Positions 9,697 through 18,923 of a stretch of DNA of 64,000 bases are shown here, one piece after another. The DNA lies in assembly GCA_014058105.1 (NCBI GenBank), contig JACGCM010000018.1, forward strand, positions 434,001 through 498,000, written 5' to 3'. The notes under the pieces are model-generated. The model worked only from the letters and a program-made list of their open reading frames with translations, had not been told where the DNA came from and did not search any database. The translations under genes were made by a program, and so were the position numbers. Source of the DNA: Kingdonia uniflora (taxonomy: Eukaryota > Streptophyta > Magnoliopsida > Ranunculales > Circaeasteraceae). The stretch's first letter is position 1. The number at the start of each line of letters is the position of its first letter.

Positions 9697-11855
9697 TCAC
9701 TATCTGCATCAATCTTGGAAAAAGGGGATGCGCTCTGCAAGGTTTGTAGGTTCTTACGCCATGCCTTTTGCAGGATAAAACTATCGCATCCACTATATTA
9801 TAATACATTATTTTTCCGAAATGTCGCTAAAATATCTATGTACCCGTAGTAATATCAGCTAGTCATCTTAGAGGTTTCGTTTTTTGTGCAGAGCAATCCT
9901 GTAGCAGTTCTCTATGCAAAAGGAAGAGATAGAGCACTCGAAGAGCTTGGTCGTACTGAAGTAGTATTAGACCAATCAAATCCTATTTGGATTGCAAAAC
10001 ATACTATTACTTATCGTTTTGAAGCTGTGCAGACGTTAGTGTAAGTAAAATTTCATTTATCAAATATATGTTTGTTTCATTGATTAGTTCTTCCTTTCCA
10101 ATAAATTTCTCATTTTAATCAGTCAAGTGATAGAATCTTCACTTTCACCATTATGCACATTGTTTCAGGTTCTATGTCTATAATGTGGACCTAGAGTTTC
10201 ATGATGCACCAGCTAAGGTATAGTTTCTTTTGTCCTATTTATTGAAAATTCTGCTCTTAAAACATCTATTATTCTCATTGCGCTCGATAAAGACAAATAA
10301 ATCTTTGTTATTATTCTAATGCAAGTGTATGATTCTTTTTATAGGTACAGCAAAGTCTTTCCAAGTTAGTAAACTATTTGTATTAGTATAAATTTGCCAA
10401 TATACTCATATATATTTTCTCAATGATTTTGTTCTTACCGATAAATCGAAGGGGTATTAATATTTCTGGAAGACCCCTATTAGTTAAAAGTTAAAACATA
10501 ATTATGGAATATAAAGGGATGATATTTGTAATACATATGTACTTTACACAAGTAAAATAAAGTGATAGGTAGATAAACATACTACTCAACACAATTTTTT
10601 CTCCTTCCACTCAGCGTAACCATTCTTAGTCGTTTTGTTAATAATGCAGATGCTTAAGCTTGATGAACAAAATTTGTTGGAGAGGCTACTTGTGCATTAT
10701 TCGAGGTTGGACTTTCACATAGTCCTAGTCGGTAGGTGCCTTTACTTTTTTGAAACGTCAAAGAATGAGAAATGCATGATATTTTTAGAATGATTACTTT
10801 ATTCTATGGCCTTGATTTTCGTTAAAATTATTTAGCACACATGTCATCGTCCATGATCATTATTTATATGTATTAAGTGGTCTTAATAATCTCAACCTTT
10901 TGTCATTATAGGGGTCATGGAATGTCACTCACTAACAAGACCTTGCTACAATAACATCTCTATATGTTTCACTGACGACCATACACATACACATGTTATT
11001 AAGAAATGTTTCTGGCACTTTACATCTTTAAGCTCGCTCTTATCCAAAATAAATAAATAAAATGCGAATCTACTATCTAGCAGTGGAGTTTAATCACTTT
11101 TCCAGTGCTCATTTCCAATTTAATCAAATAAAATATGGTAATGTATCTTTAACATTGAAGTCCATTTCATTTATCTAAAAACACCTTGTCCGTTTGTGTT
11201 CTTTTGCAGATAATTACTAAGCCAACTCGGTCACTGACACTTACTCTCATACGTAGAGACGATTCTAATAGCCCTCAACACTTGGGAAATATTATTGTTT
11301 CTGCCGAAGAATGTGTTGGCTCAAAGTGCATGATGGAGATGATATTAAGGTGTTCAGATCTTGAGTAAAAGGATCCTTTTTCGAGAAGTGTATGGGTTAA
11401 ATATCTTTTTAGTATGTATATTATCCCCTAATTGATGCAGGAATTTGGGAAGATTTTTGCTCGTGCTATCACATGGCAAAAAGATGTATATTATCTTTTT
11501 GTATGTATATTAGCCAATACTTTAAACTAAATGTCTCGTGTGTGATGCTAAAACTGTCGTTAAGATAAACATAAATGAACCTCATCGTGTATCTCGAGGA
11601 CTATGGACAACAACAACATATGAGATGCACGTGCTATCACGTGGCAAAAATTAACTATTTTCAGCGATATTGGTTATCTACTGGTGTAGTAGTGCTTGAT
11701 ACTTTTTCTTCTTCTTACAGGATCCCTTTCTGCTAATATCAAAAACTACTGAGACTGGGAGCAGCATTCTTGTTTGTAAGACAGACGTGAAAAAGAATGA
11801 TCTCAACCTAACTTGGAAGCCGATATTTTTTAATATTCAACAAGTTGGAAGCAAG
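9697..11855 (+). pseudogene. Captured copine/BONZAI gene fragment (exons)
   Basis: Exon-like blocks keep GT..AG borders at roughly 9697-9741, 9892-10040, 10169-10217, 10650-10705, 11210-11368 and 11721-11855. They read in order as BONZAI/copine C2A-C2B sequence: SLSASILEKGDALCK, SNPVAVLYAKGRDRALEELG, FYVYNVDLEFHDAPAK, MLKLDEQNLLERLL, ITKPTRSLTLTLIRRDDSN.. ILRCSDLE, then DPFLLISKTTETGSS.. KKNDLNLTWKPIFFNIQQVG. Copines are calcium-dependent membrane-binding proteins; plant BON1 acts at the plasma membrane in growth and defence. The fragment covers parts of both C2 domains, carries a stop after CSDLE, and lacks the N-terminus and the copine/vWA domain. It is a transduplicated piece inside CACTA-1, not a functional gene. 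Confidence 0.85.
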
Positions 11856-12050
11856 GTATAGCCAGATTATTGCTGCTATTTAAAGTTTTTCCAAGAAGTG
11901 TACCAGCAAATGAAAACCATATCAATGATCATATTTTTTACTCTAGGTACCTGTCCTAGACACTAAAGTGATCTTTCCCCGAATGACCATTAATTTCCTC
12001 TTGATTATGTTTGATCCCCCTTACAGTTTGTTATTTTGTGTCAAATGCAG

Positions 12051-13385
12051 GAGACTCTTTCTGCTCTGGACCCTGCATCTCTATCCCATTGGATGATTAC
12101 CAAGGTAAAACCAGTTTGGTCTCTTTCTGCTCCTTTGCTCTTCCTTTTTAGATACTTCAGTTTCGGTGGATGTGCTTGTACATCTCAGAGAAGAAATATA
12201 GAACGATTTAAGGTTTAAGTGGATATACTTTAGAGAATGATATTTAACCATTACTAAGATCTCTTTTCGTCATATTTGTAGATCTCTTACTAGGTCACTC
12301 ACGACCAGGCATTAATATGTTCGTTCCTTTCACTGTAGCCTCCTATATGGATGTTTTAACTTAGTCTTTATTGTCAGAAGCTATGTACTAAAAAGAAACT
12401 AAACAATGAGAAGCATCTCTTATTATGAACATGTAGAGCAAAATGATCGTAAGACAATGAGGGTATCCCCATCCCCATATAATATAAGTAAATTTTTTTA
12501 CAGATATTCCTTAATAAAGTAAATATCCAATTCAGAGAGTCTTTAAGATATTCCATATGTAAAAGGTCTTTAAAAAATAGCGAAGGTGCCCTATGTTGGC
12601 AATTAATTGCGAAGGTTGGTAACAAGTTTCATGGATAACATGCTCAATACTTGTAAGACGATTTCCACCATATCGCTTAAATGAACTGCTTATCATGATT
12701 TATGATATTGTTAATTATTTGGAGTTTAAGAAGTCTAAAGCTTGACAACTTCTCATCTTTTATGTAGACACTTCTAAACCACAGGGTGCAAGAAGTTGTT
12801 GCTGACACGTGCAAAAATTGTTGTCTGACAAGCAGTGCATGTGCGTGTAGGCAGTCATATGGATTTTCTCAGGGAGTTGGTACTACGGGGTATTATGTGC
12901 AAGAACATGATCGTAATAATCCATCTGGCAACATGGGGAACATATACGTTTCTGAAACTGCTCCCCAAAGTGAAGTAAATGGCTACTTTAGGTCTGTGAG
13001 AGTGTACGTTAGAGGACCTATAGACGGGCTTGCAGGCATTGGTCGGGGTACCACACTGGTGCAGGCCAATTCATGGCCTCTGACACGATTTGTCTTTTCC
13101 CATGTTCCTTTTGGATTGGGCAACAGAAATTGCCAACTGTCTCTTGGTAATGATGACTCAGAGGCTAGAGTTGATCTTAATGGAGAATCTTCAGGGGATG
13201 GTTTGACAGCTTTGATTGGGCTTAGCCAAGGGGAAAGGAATGGTGTTTATGGAGAACAAGAAAGATGGTTTGATCCAGATTCGCAAAGCCGGTTTACAGG
13301 GGCAGCGGTTTCAGGGCCGAGTACTTGTAGCGTTCCTGTTCAGATGCTCGAGTCCCAGGAGCATTATTCCTTAATTGTCTCTTAA
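12051..13385 (+). pseudogene. Captured second gene fragment, unidentified
   Basis: Two exons join in frame across a GT..AG intron. The exon at 12051-12104 reads ETLSALDPASLSHWMITK, and the exon at 12768-13385 reads TLLNHRVQEVVADTCKNCC and continues open for about 200 codons to a stop. Readable parts include GTTGYYVQEHDRNNPSGNMG, RVYVRGPIDGLAGIGRG, RFVFSHVPFGLGNRNCQLSL and GDGLTALIGLSQGERNG. The long open frame and protein-like composition argue for a recently captured host exon. I have a weak impression of a large conserved nuclear protein, possibly a Mediator subunit, but cannot name it. It lies directly downstream of the copine pieces, so a read-through transcript could fuse the two. Confidence 0.6.
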
Positions 13386-13514
13386 TCTCTAATATTTAAG
13401 TTTATTTCGTGTATCATGTTTCTATTATATAGAAAAATGCTTATAATTTATCTCATTTTTTGTATATTTTGTAAATAATTTTATTTTTTTGAAATATTTT
13501 TTTATTATTATATG

Positions 13515-13740
13515 TTTTTGCCACATATTCTGTAGTGGTTAAAGTAGGCTTTTGCCACAGAATCTATAGTGGTTAAAGTAGGTTTTTGCCATAGATTTTT
13601 CAATGGCAAAAAATAACTTTTTTCTACGGTAAAAACAGTGCGAAAGCTTTAGCCACCCCATCTACGCCCACGACCCTAGCCACGGTAAAAACAGTGGCAA
13701 AAACTTTTTTGCCACAAATTTTTCAGTGGCTAATACCTTT
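13515..13740. repeat. CACTA-1 right subterminal repeats
   Basis: At least six variants of TTTTGCCACAGAATCTATAG and CCACGGTAAAAACAGTGGC are tandemly arranged in both orientations, matching the left-side copies near 7755-7850. Confidence 0.75.
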
Positions 13741-13756
13741 TATTCTTCTAGTGAAC

Positions 13757-13862
13757 CTACTACCAACACAAAGGCATTAGATGAAGAAGCAAATTAAATT
13801 TTATTCCAAGAAGTTGAAGGAGCAGAGTCCAAGTAATGACGACGTTTCTAGTTACGAAGATT
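13757..13862 (+). pseudogene. 3' end of the Harbinger-1 Myb-like gene
   Basis: Sequence after the CACTA-1 target duplication continues the frame interrupted at 7734 and ends with KKQIKFYSKKLKEQSPSNDD followed by VSSYED and a stop at 13860-13862. One in-frame stop (TAG at about 13778) lies just after the junction. The Lys/Glu-rich helical tail is typical of this gene type. Confidence 0.65.
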
Positions 13863-14149
13863 AATATAATCCTTAGTGTTAGTAGTAATTCTTAAGTTCT
13901 ATATTATTTCATTATTTGAATAAAATTGTCATCAATCGTAAGTATATCGCAAAACATGCTTCAATAAAATAGATAAAATACATTACAACTTCAACATAAA
14001 ATTATAAACTTCGAAACAAAATACATTATTCCGCCTCTTTTGTATGCCACAAATGCGTGACAAGTTCATTTCGTAATTAGAAATGAGCACCTTTATTTCA
14101 AATTTTATAAATCTTCTCGATATACTGTGTCATAGTGTTGATCGCGTGA
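13863..14149. other. Intergenic spacer between convergent Harbinger-1 genes
   Basis: AT-rich 3' regions of the plus-strand Myb-like gene and the minus-strand transposase meet here. No gene seen. Confidence 0.5.
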
Positions 14150-15151
14150 TTTGGATTTAACGTCTCCTTCCAAGTATCCATGGATTTTTAAACTCGGGAT
14201 CAATATCCGCTTACCGGAAGTAAGTATGACGTTCATCTTCGATGATCATGTTGTGCATGATTATACATGCATGTATAACATTTCCTAGATCCCTAGGCTT
14301 CCAAAATCGTGCACCGTTAGCCAATATTTTAAACCTAAATTGTAATACCCCAAAAACACGCTCTACATCTTTCCGGCATACTTCTTGTATCTTTGCAAAA
14401 TGTTTTTCAGCATTGTTAGACAAATTTCTTATGGTTTAAACAAATGTTTATCATTTTGAATAAATTTCATCTGCTAAATAATACCCCATAGTGCGTGGGA
14501 CCGTGCATATATTGTAATTGCATGGCGGCGCAACTCTATTAGACAAGTTGTTGAAAAGTCACCCTTGATGCAAGGCGTTCACGTCATTGTTAGAACTGGG
14601 CACCCCAAAGAATGCGTGTCATATTCAAAAATCTTGCGATGCGACCGCTTCTAAAATCACTGTTGCATGCTTCTTATACCCGGTATATTGTCATATCCAC
14701 CCGGTAGGACAATTCTGTAATTTCCAATACATACAATCTAAATTACCTAACATCCCCGGGAAGCCTCGCGATCCATTTACTTCTAACAAGTATAATGTAT
14801 CATTTTCATCGGGAGATCTAACGTATTGAGCTTTAAATAATGTTATAATTGTTTTGTAAAATTCTTTCAATCTCAAATTACCCGTAATAATGTTACAATT
14901 GTTACGGTACGAGCGTCTGCGCTCGTACCGTAACATAACATGTGAAGTGCACACATTATCTTTTGGTGTAACGATAATCCCATTGTCTTAGCAACATTTT
15001 CTTTTTTAATAAAATAAGGGTTCACAGACATAACTTGATCATGAATACGTTGATACACACCTTCGCTTATACGAAATCGACGACGAAATAAAATACTTTT
15101 GAAGACTGGATTGGCACTAAAATAATCCCGATTAGGGCTAAACTCACACAA
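14150..15151 (-). pseudogene. PIF/Harbinger transposase (HARBI1/ALP1-like), decayed
   Basis: Minus-strand pieces in order: FSPNRDYFSANPVFKSILFR and RFRISEGVYQRIHDQVMSV (N-terminal helical domain), SLHQKIMCALHMLCYGTSAD, then FPGMLGNLDCMYWKLQNCP with the first catalytic Asp. FFGVPSSNNDVNAL carries the second Asp. DVERVFGVLQFRFKIL carries the catalytic Glu, and ACIIMHNMIIEDERHTYF forms the C-terminus. This is the DDE nuclease of plant PIF elements, which cuts at TWA sites. All three acidic positions are still visible. The frame is broken at several points, and a perfect hairpin (14901-14934) replaces a conserved block between the helical domain and DDE core. It reads away from the right terminus and converges on the Myb-like gene. 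Confidence 0.85.
14901..14934. repeat. Perfect 15-bp hairpin in the Harbinger-1 transposase
   Basis: GTTACGGTACGAGCG and CGCTCGTACCGTAAC are exact inverted copies separated by TCTG. The hairpin lies where conserved transposase codons should be and breaks the frame. Confidence 0.9.
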
Positions 15152-15459
15152 TTTATGATCACGACATTTTCATTTGTCAATCATTACCATTTTACTACCC
15201 CCCTCTATGATGATCTCCCATCTCCATGAGAACCTTGATATACTCATGCATCATCATAATTTGACGTCAGAAGAGCTTTTTGCTTCTGAACGATAATGAA
15301 GACAATGATGACAAGAATGAGAGTGAGGGGTCAGACATGATTAGGTCAGACATGATTCGACAATAGAGTAGAGTTTAGAATATTAAGAGAATAGAGATGA
15401 GTGTAGAAGAGTAAGAGAATACAGTGTATAAGATGAATGGCTTTTATATATGAAAAATA

Positions 15460-15610
15460 CTAGCCGTTGAGCTTCTTATCAAACAAGTTTGGCTAAAAAA
15501 CTAGTCGTTGAGCTTCTTGTCAAACAAGTTTAACCAACAAACTAGCCGTTGAGCTGCTTGCCAAACAAGTTTGCCTAAAAATAGTAGTTAAGCTTCTTGT
15601 TGAACAAGTA
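15460..15610. repeat. TAGCCGTTGAGCTTCTTGTC short direct repeats
   Basis: Four spaced copies of a unit reading approximately TAGCCGTTGAGCTTCTTGTC followed by AAACAAGTTTGGC, with a TATATATGAAAA word just left. This is the upstream region of the Harbinger-1 transposase. Confidence 0.7.
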
Positions 15611-15693
15611 TGCCCAAAAGTATAAGCCTTCTGATCACCAAAAAAACCAAGTATTGCGAGGGGAAGAATATAATTTTCATGCAGGCTTTAGCC

Positions 15694-15885
15694 GTGCAGT
15701 TCAAAACTGCGCGGCATAAACTAGCCGTTAGCCAAGTTTGAACCACAACCGTCCACATGTCTCCATCATGAGCGTATATATGCCACGCAATTCAGAACTG
15801 CGGGGCATGAAAGCTACTTAAAGCTTGACAAGTGTCATCATGTAATTCATCTAAAAGCTACGCGGAGTTTAAAACTGTGGGGCAT
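15694..15885. repeat. Right subterminal palindromic boxes of Harbinger-1 (3)
   Basis: Boxes at 15694-15717, 15784-15808 and 15861-15885, each of the form GCAGTT-n-AACTGCGGGGCAT with a few changes, match the three left-side boxes. They lie upstream of the minus-strand transposase, so they could also act in its promoter. Confidence 0.8.
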
Positions 15886-16058
15886 CAATCCACCAAAAAT
15901 TCACTCAGAGGGTGGTGAGACCACCCTTAAGGAGGGTTTGGGGTGGCCACATCAGTCAATCCACCTAGCTGCTGTAGGCAGATTGAAGGTGGAGCAAGGT
16001 GAAGGATGAAATCCACCTTGCCACATCATCCTTCACCTAGCTCCTGCAGATATTCTTA

Positions 16059-16394
16059 GAACAATTACACTGAACGCAAGTAGTTGCTTGTGGTGACGTA
16101 ACTATGAACTTCTATAGAACAGAGATGAAGTAAGTAGGTACATGCGATTATAGAAAGTAGGCGCGTGGTAATTGCAGTCAACTAAACAAGTCATGTTAAC
16201 CGTAAAAGGGTACTTGTGGTAACGTAAGTGCTCAAAGAAATCAATTTCTCAAATGGGTAATTTCTTGGTAGCCTCTTCATAGTTACAATTAACCCTTCTC
16301 CTTCCAAACTTCTATGAGCTTAGAATAATCGAAACCAAAAATCCGAAGAAACTCGAAAAATCTTCTCAAAAACTCGACGAAACTCAAAGTAATG
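16059..16394. other. Non-coding flank between Harbinger-1 and a solo LTR
   Basis: No ORF of note. Words such as AAGTAGGTAC and GGTAACGTAAGTGCTC resemble the CACTTACG-rich repeats left of Harbinger-1. This supports the idea that both flanks are one older repeat. Confidence 0.35.
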
Positions 16395-17069
16395 TGTAAT
16401 AGCCTATTTTCGTATTGGACGAAGATAGTGCCTTACACCCTTGAAATATGGAATATTAACTAGGAACTAGAATCAATTAACACAAGTTTTAGCGTCGAAA
16501 ACTCTTGAATGGGTTAAAAACCACGACCTCTCCTGATGATTTATGAAAGAATGGTGTTTATATAAATGCTAGCTATTACAAAGAGAAAGAGATTGGATAT
16601 CTGAGTTTTGGTAGGGATCACTTTCTCTAAGAGTTTAGTAGATGATAATAGCCGTCCTGGATCCTGATCTCTAGGTCTCTTTTTATAGGTCTTATAATAT
16701 AACCGTTGGTTACATTGATGACGTACGTTTTGGTCGTCCGTATTTGATGAGTCTTTATGAGGTCTTTTGTAACGTCTTGATACTTGTTGATTTATAACGG
16801 ATCTATTGATAACCTTAGCTGTAACGTTGAACTGTTGATGAAGATACGATCTCTAACGATATTCGTATGTATACGAACTGTTGATGGAAATCTGAGTATC
16901 TTCTGCAGTGCGATGTTACTAGATGCTTTAATATCCTCGAACTGTAGGTGAAGAAATCTGTATTGTAATCTGGTTGCTCTCAGTCCTTGGTTGGTTATCA
17001 GTATGTTTATACGAACTATGTGAGCTCGAATATCGGACTTAGTAGGAGGATTAGAAATAAACCCTTACA
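16395..17069. mobile_element. Solo LTR, 675 bp
   Basis: It starts TGTAATAGCC and ends AACCCTTACA, giving TG..CA termini, and is flanked by TAATG on both sides (16390-16394 and 17070-17074). It contains a TATA-like stretch (TTTTTATAGGTC near 16680). Its first ~150 bases closely resemble the LTR start at 54649. No second LTR or internal region is nearby, so it is best explained by LTR-LTR recombination. Confidence 0.85.
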
Positions 17070-17071
17070 TA

Positions 17072-17284
17072 ATGGGTTTGAAGAGAGAGAAAGTGGATGC
17101 TACGTTTCAGTGCAAGGGAGCGCTTCTTCACATTGAAAGAAGTAGAGACTTGAGAGTGAGAGAGTTTGTATGGGTGGAAAATTTGGCGGTGGTAATGAGA
17201 ATAGATGTGCGTTTAACACCTCTCTCCATATTAGATATGATCGAGTTACGCATAGATGAGATGCGCAACTTAAAGTTAAATTGA
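17072..17284 (+). CDS. Short ORF, unrecognised
   Basis: A 70-codon ORF beginning MGLKREKVDATFQCKGALLH. Its start codon lies at the edge of the target duplication of the solo LTR, so the ORF may once have extended further left. It contains a protein-like stretch (VREFVWVENLAVVMRIDVRL) but matches nothing I know. It could be chance. Confidence 0.2.
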   Translation: MGLKREKVDATFQCKGALLHIERSRDLRVREFVWVENLAVVMRIDVRLTPLSILDMIELRIDEMRNLKLN

Positions 17285-17471
17285 CATTGTGAAATACCCG
17301 CGTAACCCAAATATGGTACCCACGTATAGTTGTTGCCTTGTTTTTGGGGTTCTAGGACTCAATTCTCGGTCCAAAGAAACACGACTCGATCATTAGAACG
17401 GTTATATGAATAAGATTTATACGCAACATTTGGATTGTCAATAGGACAGCTCAGTTATCTATGTTATCTCG

Positions 17472-18008
17472 TTAGTCCTCCAAACCCTGACCATTTCTCT
17501 CTGTAAATAGTAAATAAGGCGCCGACCTGAAGCCAGCATACCAATATAACATTATTGCTGCTCTACAATGAGCACATCGACTCAAGCATTTCTGCTTTCT
17601 GATTATTGAAGTACAATGCACGTTACGAAACGGAGAATGTTGAGTTCCTTGTTGGTTCACATATAGATAAATCTTTAACGACTGTTGTATGCAACCCGAA
17701 GTCCCGAACTTTGCTACAGAGGATAGGATCACACAATTTAATACCCAGTTTCTTCAAACAAATACTACAAGAACATCTACAGCGTAAACTTTCGTAAAGT
17801 GGTGCATCAAACACCTTCTCTAGCCGAGCCAACAAAATCGGTAACAATGGCGTGTATGAGCTTCGAATGAATAGAAGTTTTGGGTATCCAAACGGCCCCT
17901 TAAAGTCTGGAAACGCCACAAGTAACGTCGTAACCCGTGTACATCAATAAGCGGGAGCACGATCATTGTCTTCATCACATTGAACTCGATGAGTCTAGAC
18001 AACGGCAT
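17472..18008 (-). pseudogene. Cysteine-rich coding remnant, unrecognised
   Basis: Several overlapping minus-strand frames are open. One reads DFKGPFGYPKLLFIRSSYTP, then a cysteine cluster RCRCSCSICLKKLGIKLCDP, then VRDFGLHTTVVKDLSICEP. A second frame opens MPLSRLIEFNVMKTMIVLPL. The spacing of Cys pairs suggests a degraded zinc-binding protein or retroelement segment, but frameshifts prevent a firm reading. It lies between a solo LTR and the 3' end of the LINE. Confidence 0.3.
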
Positions 18009-18348
18009 GCCTTTGGATAGAACGCAATGTCAGACAATTTATTGAGATTCTATCACCGAGTATAAGCCGATTCAAATTTGTAATTCCACAGAAATCAGTA
18101 TGAGAGAATGTGACACTTTAACCAAGATCAATTAATGAATTAATCAAAGAGAAGAATCCCCAAAAAGATAAGACTTCATAAACCTACGGTTGAAATCAAA
18201 GAGGTTTGTGTACTCCCTAATCAAAAGCCAATTGATTGTTTAGATCAAATTAACCCTAAAAATCCAAAGCCCTTTGACTGAAAATTTGAATTGGGATAAA
18301 CCCTTCAATAGAGAGGGACACTGACTTTACTGCATTAAATGATGGCAA
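18009..18348. other. Spacer before the LINE 3' end
   Basis: AT-rich and non-coding. No T-run that would mark the poly(A) of the minus-strand LINE was found, so the LINE 3' limit is unresolved. Confidence 0.4.
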
Positions 18349-18573
18349 TCAGAAGCTATCAAAACATCTTAGCCCTTCACTTCTTGGCTCACTGACTGGA
18401 GTGCCGGCGCTGGTGCTGGTGATCTTGTGGTGCCTTGTGACAACAACTTCATTGTTTGTAGTAATTAGCACAAAGCCTAAACTCCCTTGTGCAGTGTGTG
18501 GGATCCAAGAGGCATCAATCATAAGTAACATACAATTCCTATTTCTAAGAGCATCAGCAGCATAGCCAACCAC
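18349..18573 (-). pseudogene. LINE ORF2 C-terminal RNase H domain
   Basis: Encodes NCMLLMIDASWIPHTAQGSL followed by GFVLITTNNEVVVTRHHKIT, the first acidic strand and following hairpin of the plant L1-associated RNase H. It ends at a stop soon after, so most of the domain is lost or truncated. A MITE sits immediately upstream in reading order. Confidence 0.65.
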
Positions 18574-18923
18574 GTAGGCTTAAAATCAAGAGAAAAAAAA
18601 AATATGACATATAGCAAGGGGTAAAAAAGTGATCTTCAGGGTGGAGATGCATGTCAAAGTTTTTATTTTTTTTTAAAAAATAAAATATAATAGCTTGGCG
18701 CACAACATATTTTTATTAAATAAAAAATATTTTACACAACCAAATTAACAAATATTAAACTGTGGGCCAACTGCCTGACAAACTTTGACCACAACAGCAT
18801 CGCCACATATAGCCACTGATTTTATAGATCGAAGCGCTATTTGAACGATGGCGATCCTAAAAAAGAAGTTTTTGCATGATTTGGATCGCTATATTAGCGA
18901 TAGCGAGCCTGTTGCCCATGCTC
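18549..18923. mobile_element. Tourist-like MITE inside the LINE, 375 bp
   Basis: Termini are GAGCATCAGCAGCATAGCC at the left and, on the other strand, GAGCATGGGCAACAGGCTC at the right. TAA is duplicated at 18546-18548 and 18924-18926. The interior is AT-rich and has no ORF. LINE sequence continues on both sides. Confidence 0.85.

Larger units (their letters stand above)
7735..13753. mobile_element. CACTA-1, non-autonomous gene-capturing element
   Basis: The left end is CACTACAAGAAAAA and the right end TATTCTTCTAGTG, the classic plant CACTA (En/Spm) termini. AAC is duplicated on both sides (7732-7734 and 13754-13756). Subterminal DNA is rich in variants of GCCAC.G (7755-7850, 13515-13740), as expected for transposase-binding repeats. 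No CACTA transposase is present. The 6.0-kb interior instead holds exon-like host-gene fragments with preserved splice borders. It inserted into the Myb-like gene of Harbinger-1, which reads on past 13756. Confidence 0.9.
5413..16058. mobile_element. PIF/Harbinger-1, 10.6 kb with nested CACTA
   Basis: The left terminus GAGCATCTGCAGCAG (from 5416) pairs with the right terminus, which reads GAATATCTGCAGGAG on the other strand (ending 16055). TTA flanks both sides (5413-5415 and 16056-16058). Subterminal DNA at both ends carries GGTGGATT words and three copies each of a palindromic box. Inside, left to right, are a PMD gene remnant (+), a Myb/SANT-like gene (+) split by CACTA-1, and a PIF transposase (-). 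Without CACTA-1 the element would be about 4.6 kb, a usual size for the superfamily. All genes are decayed. Confidence 0.85.

Noticed and set aside
13515..13740. Possible satellite or promoter repeats
   Set aside because: Position directly inside a CACTA terminus and matching left-end copies identify them as subterminal repeats.
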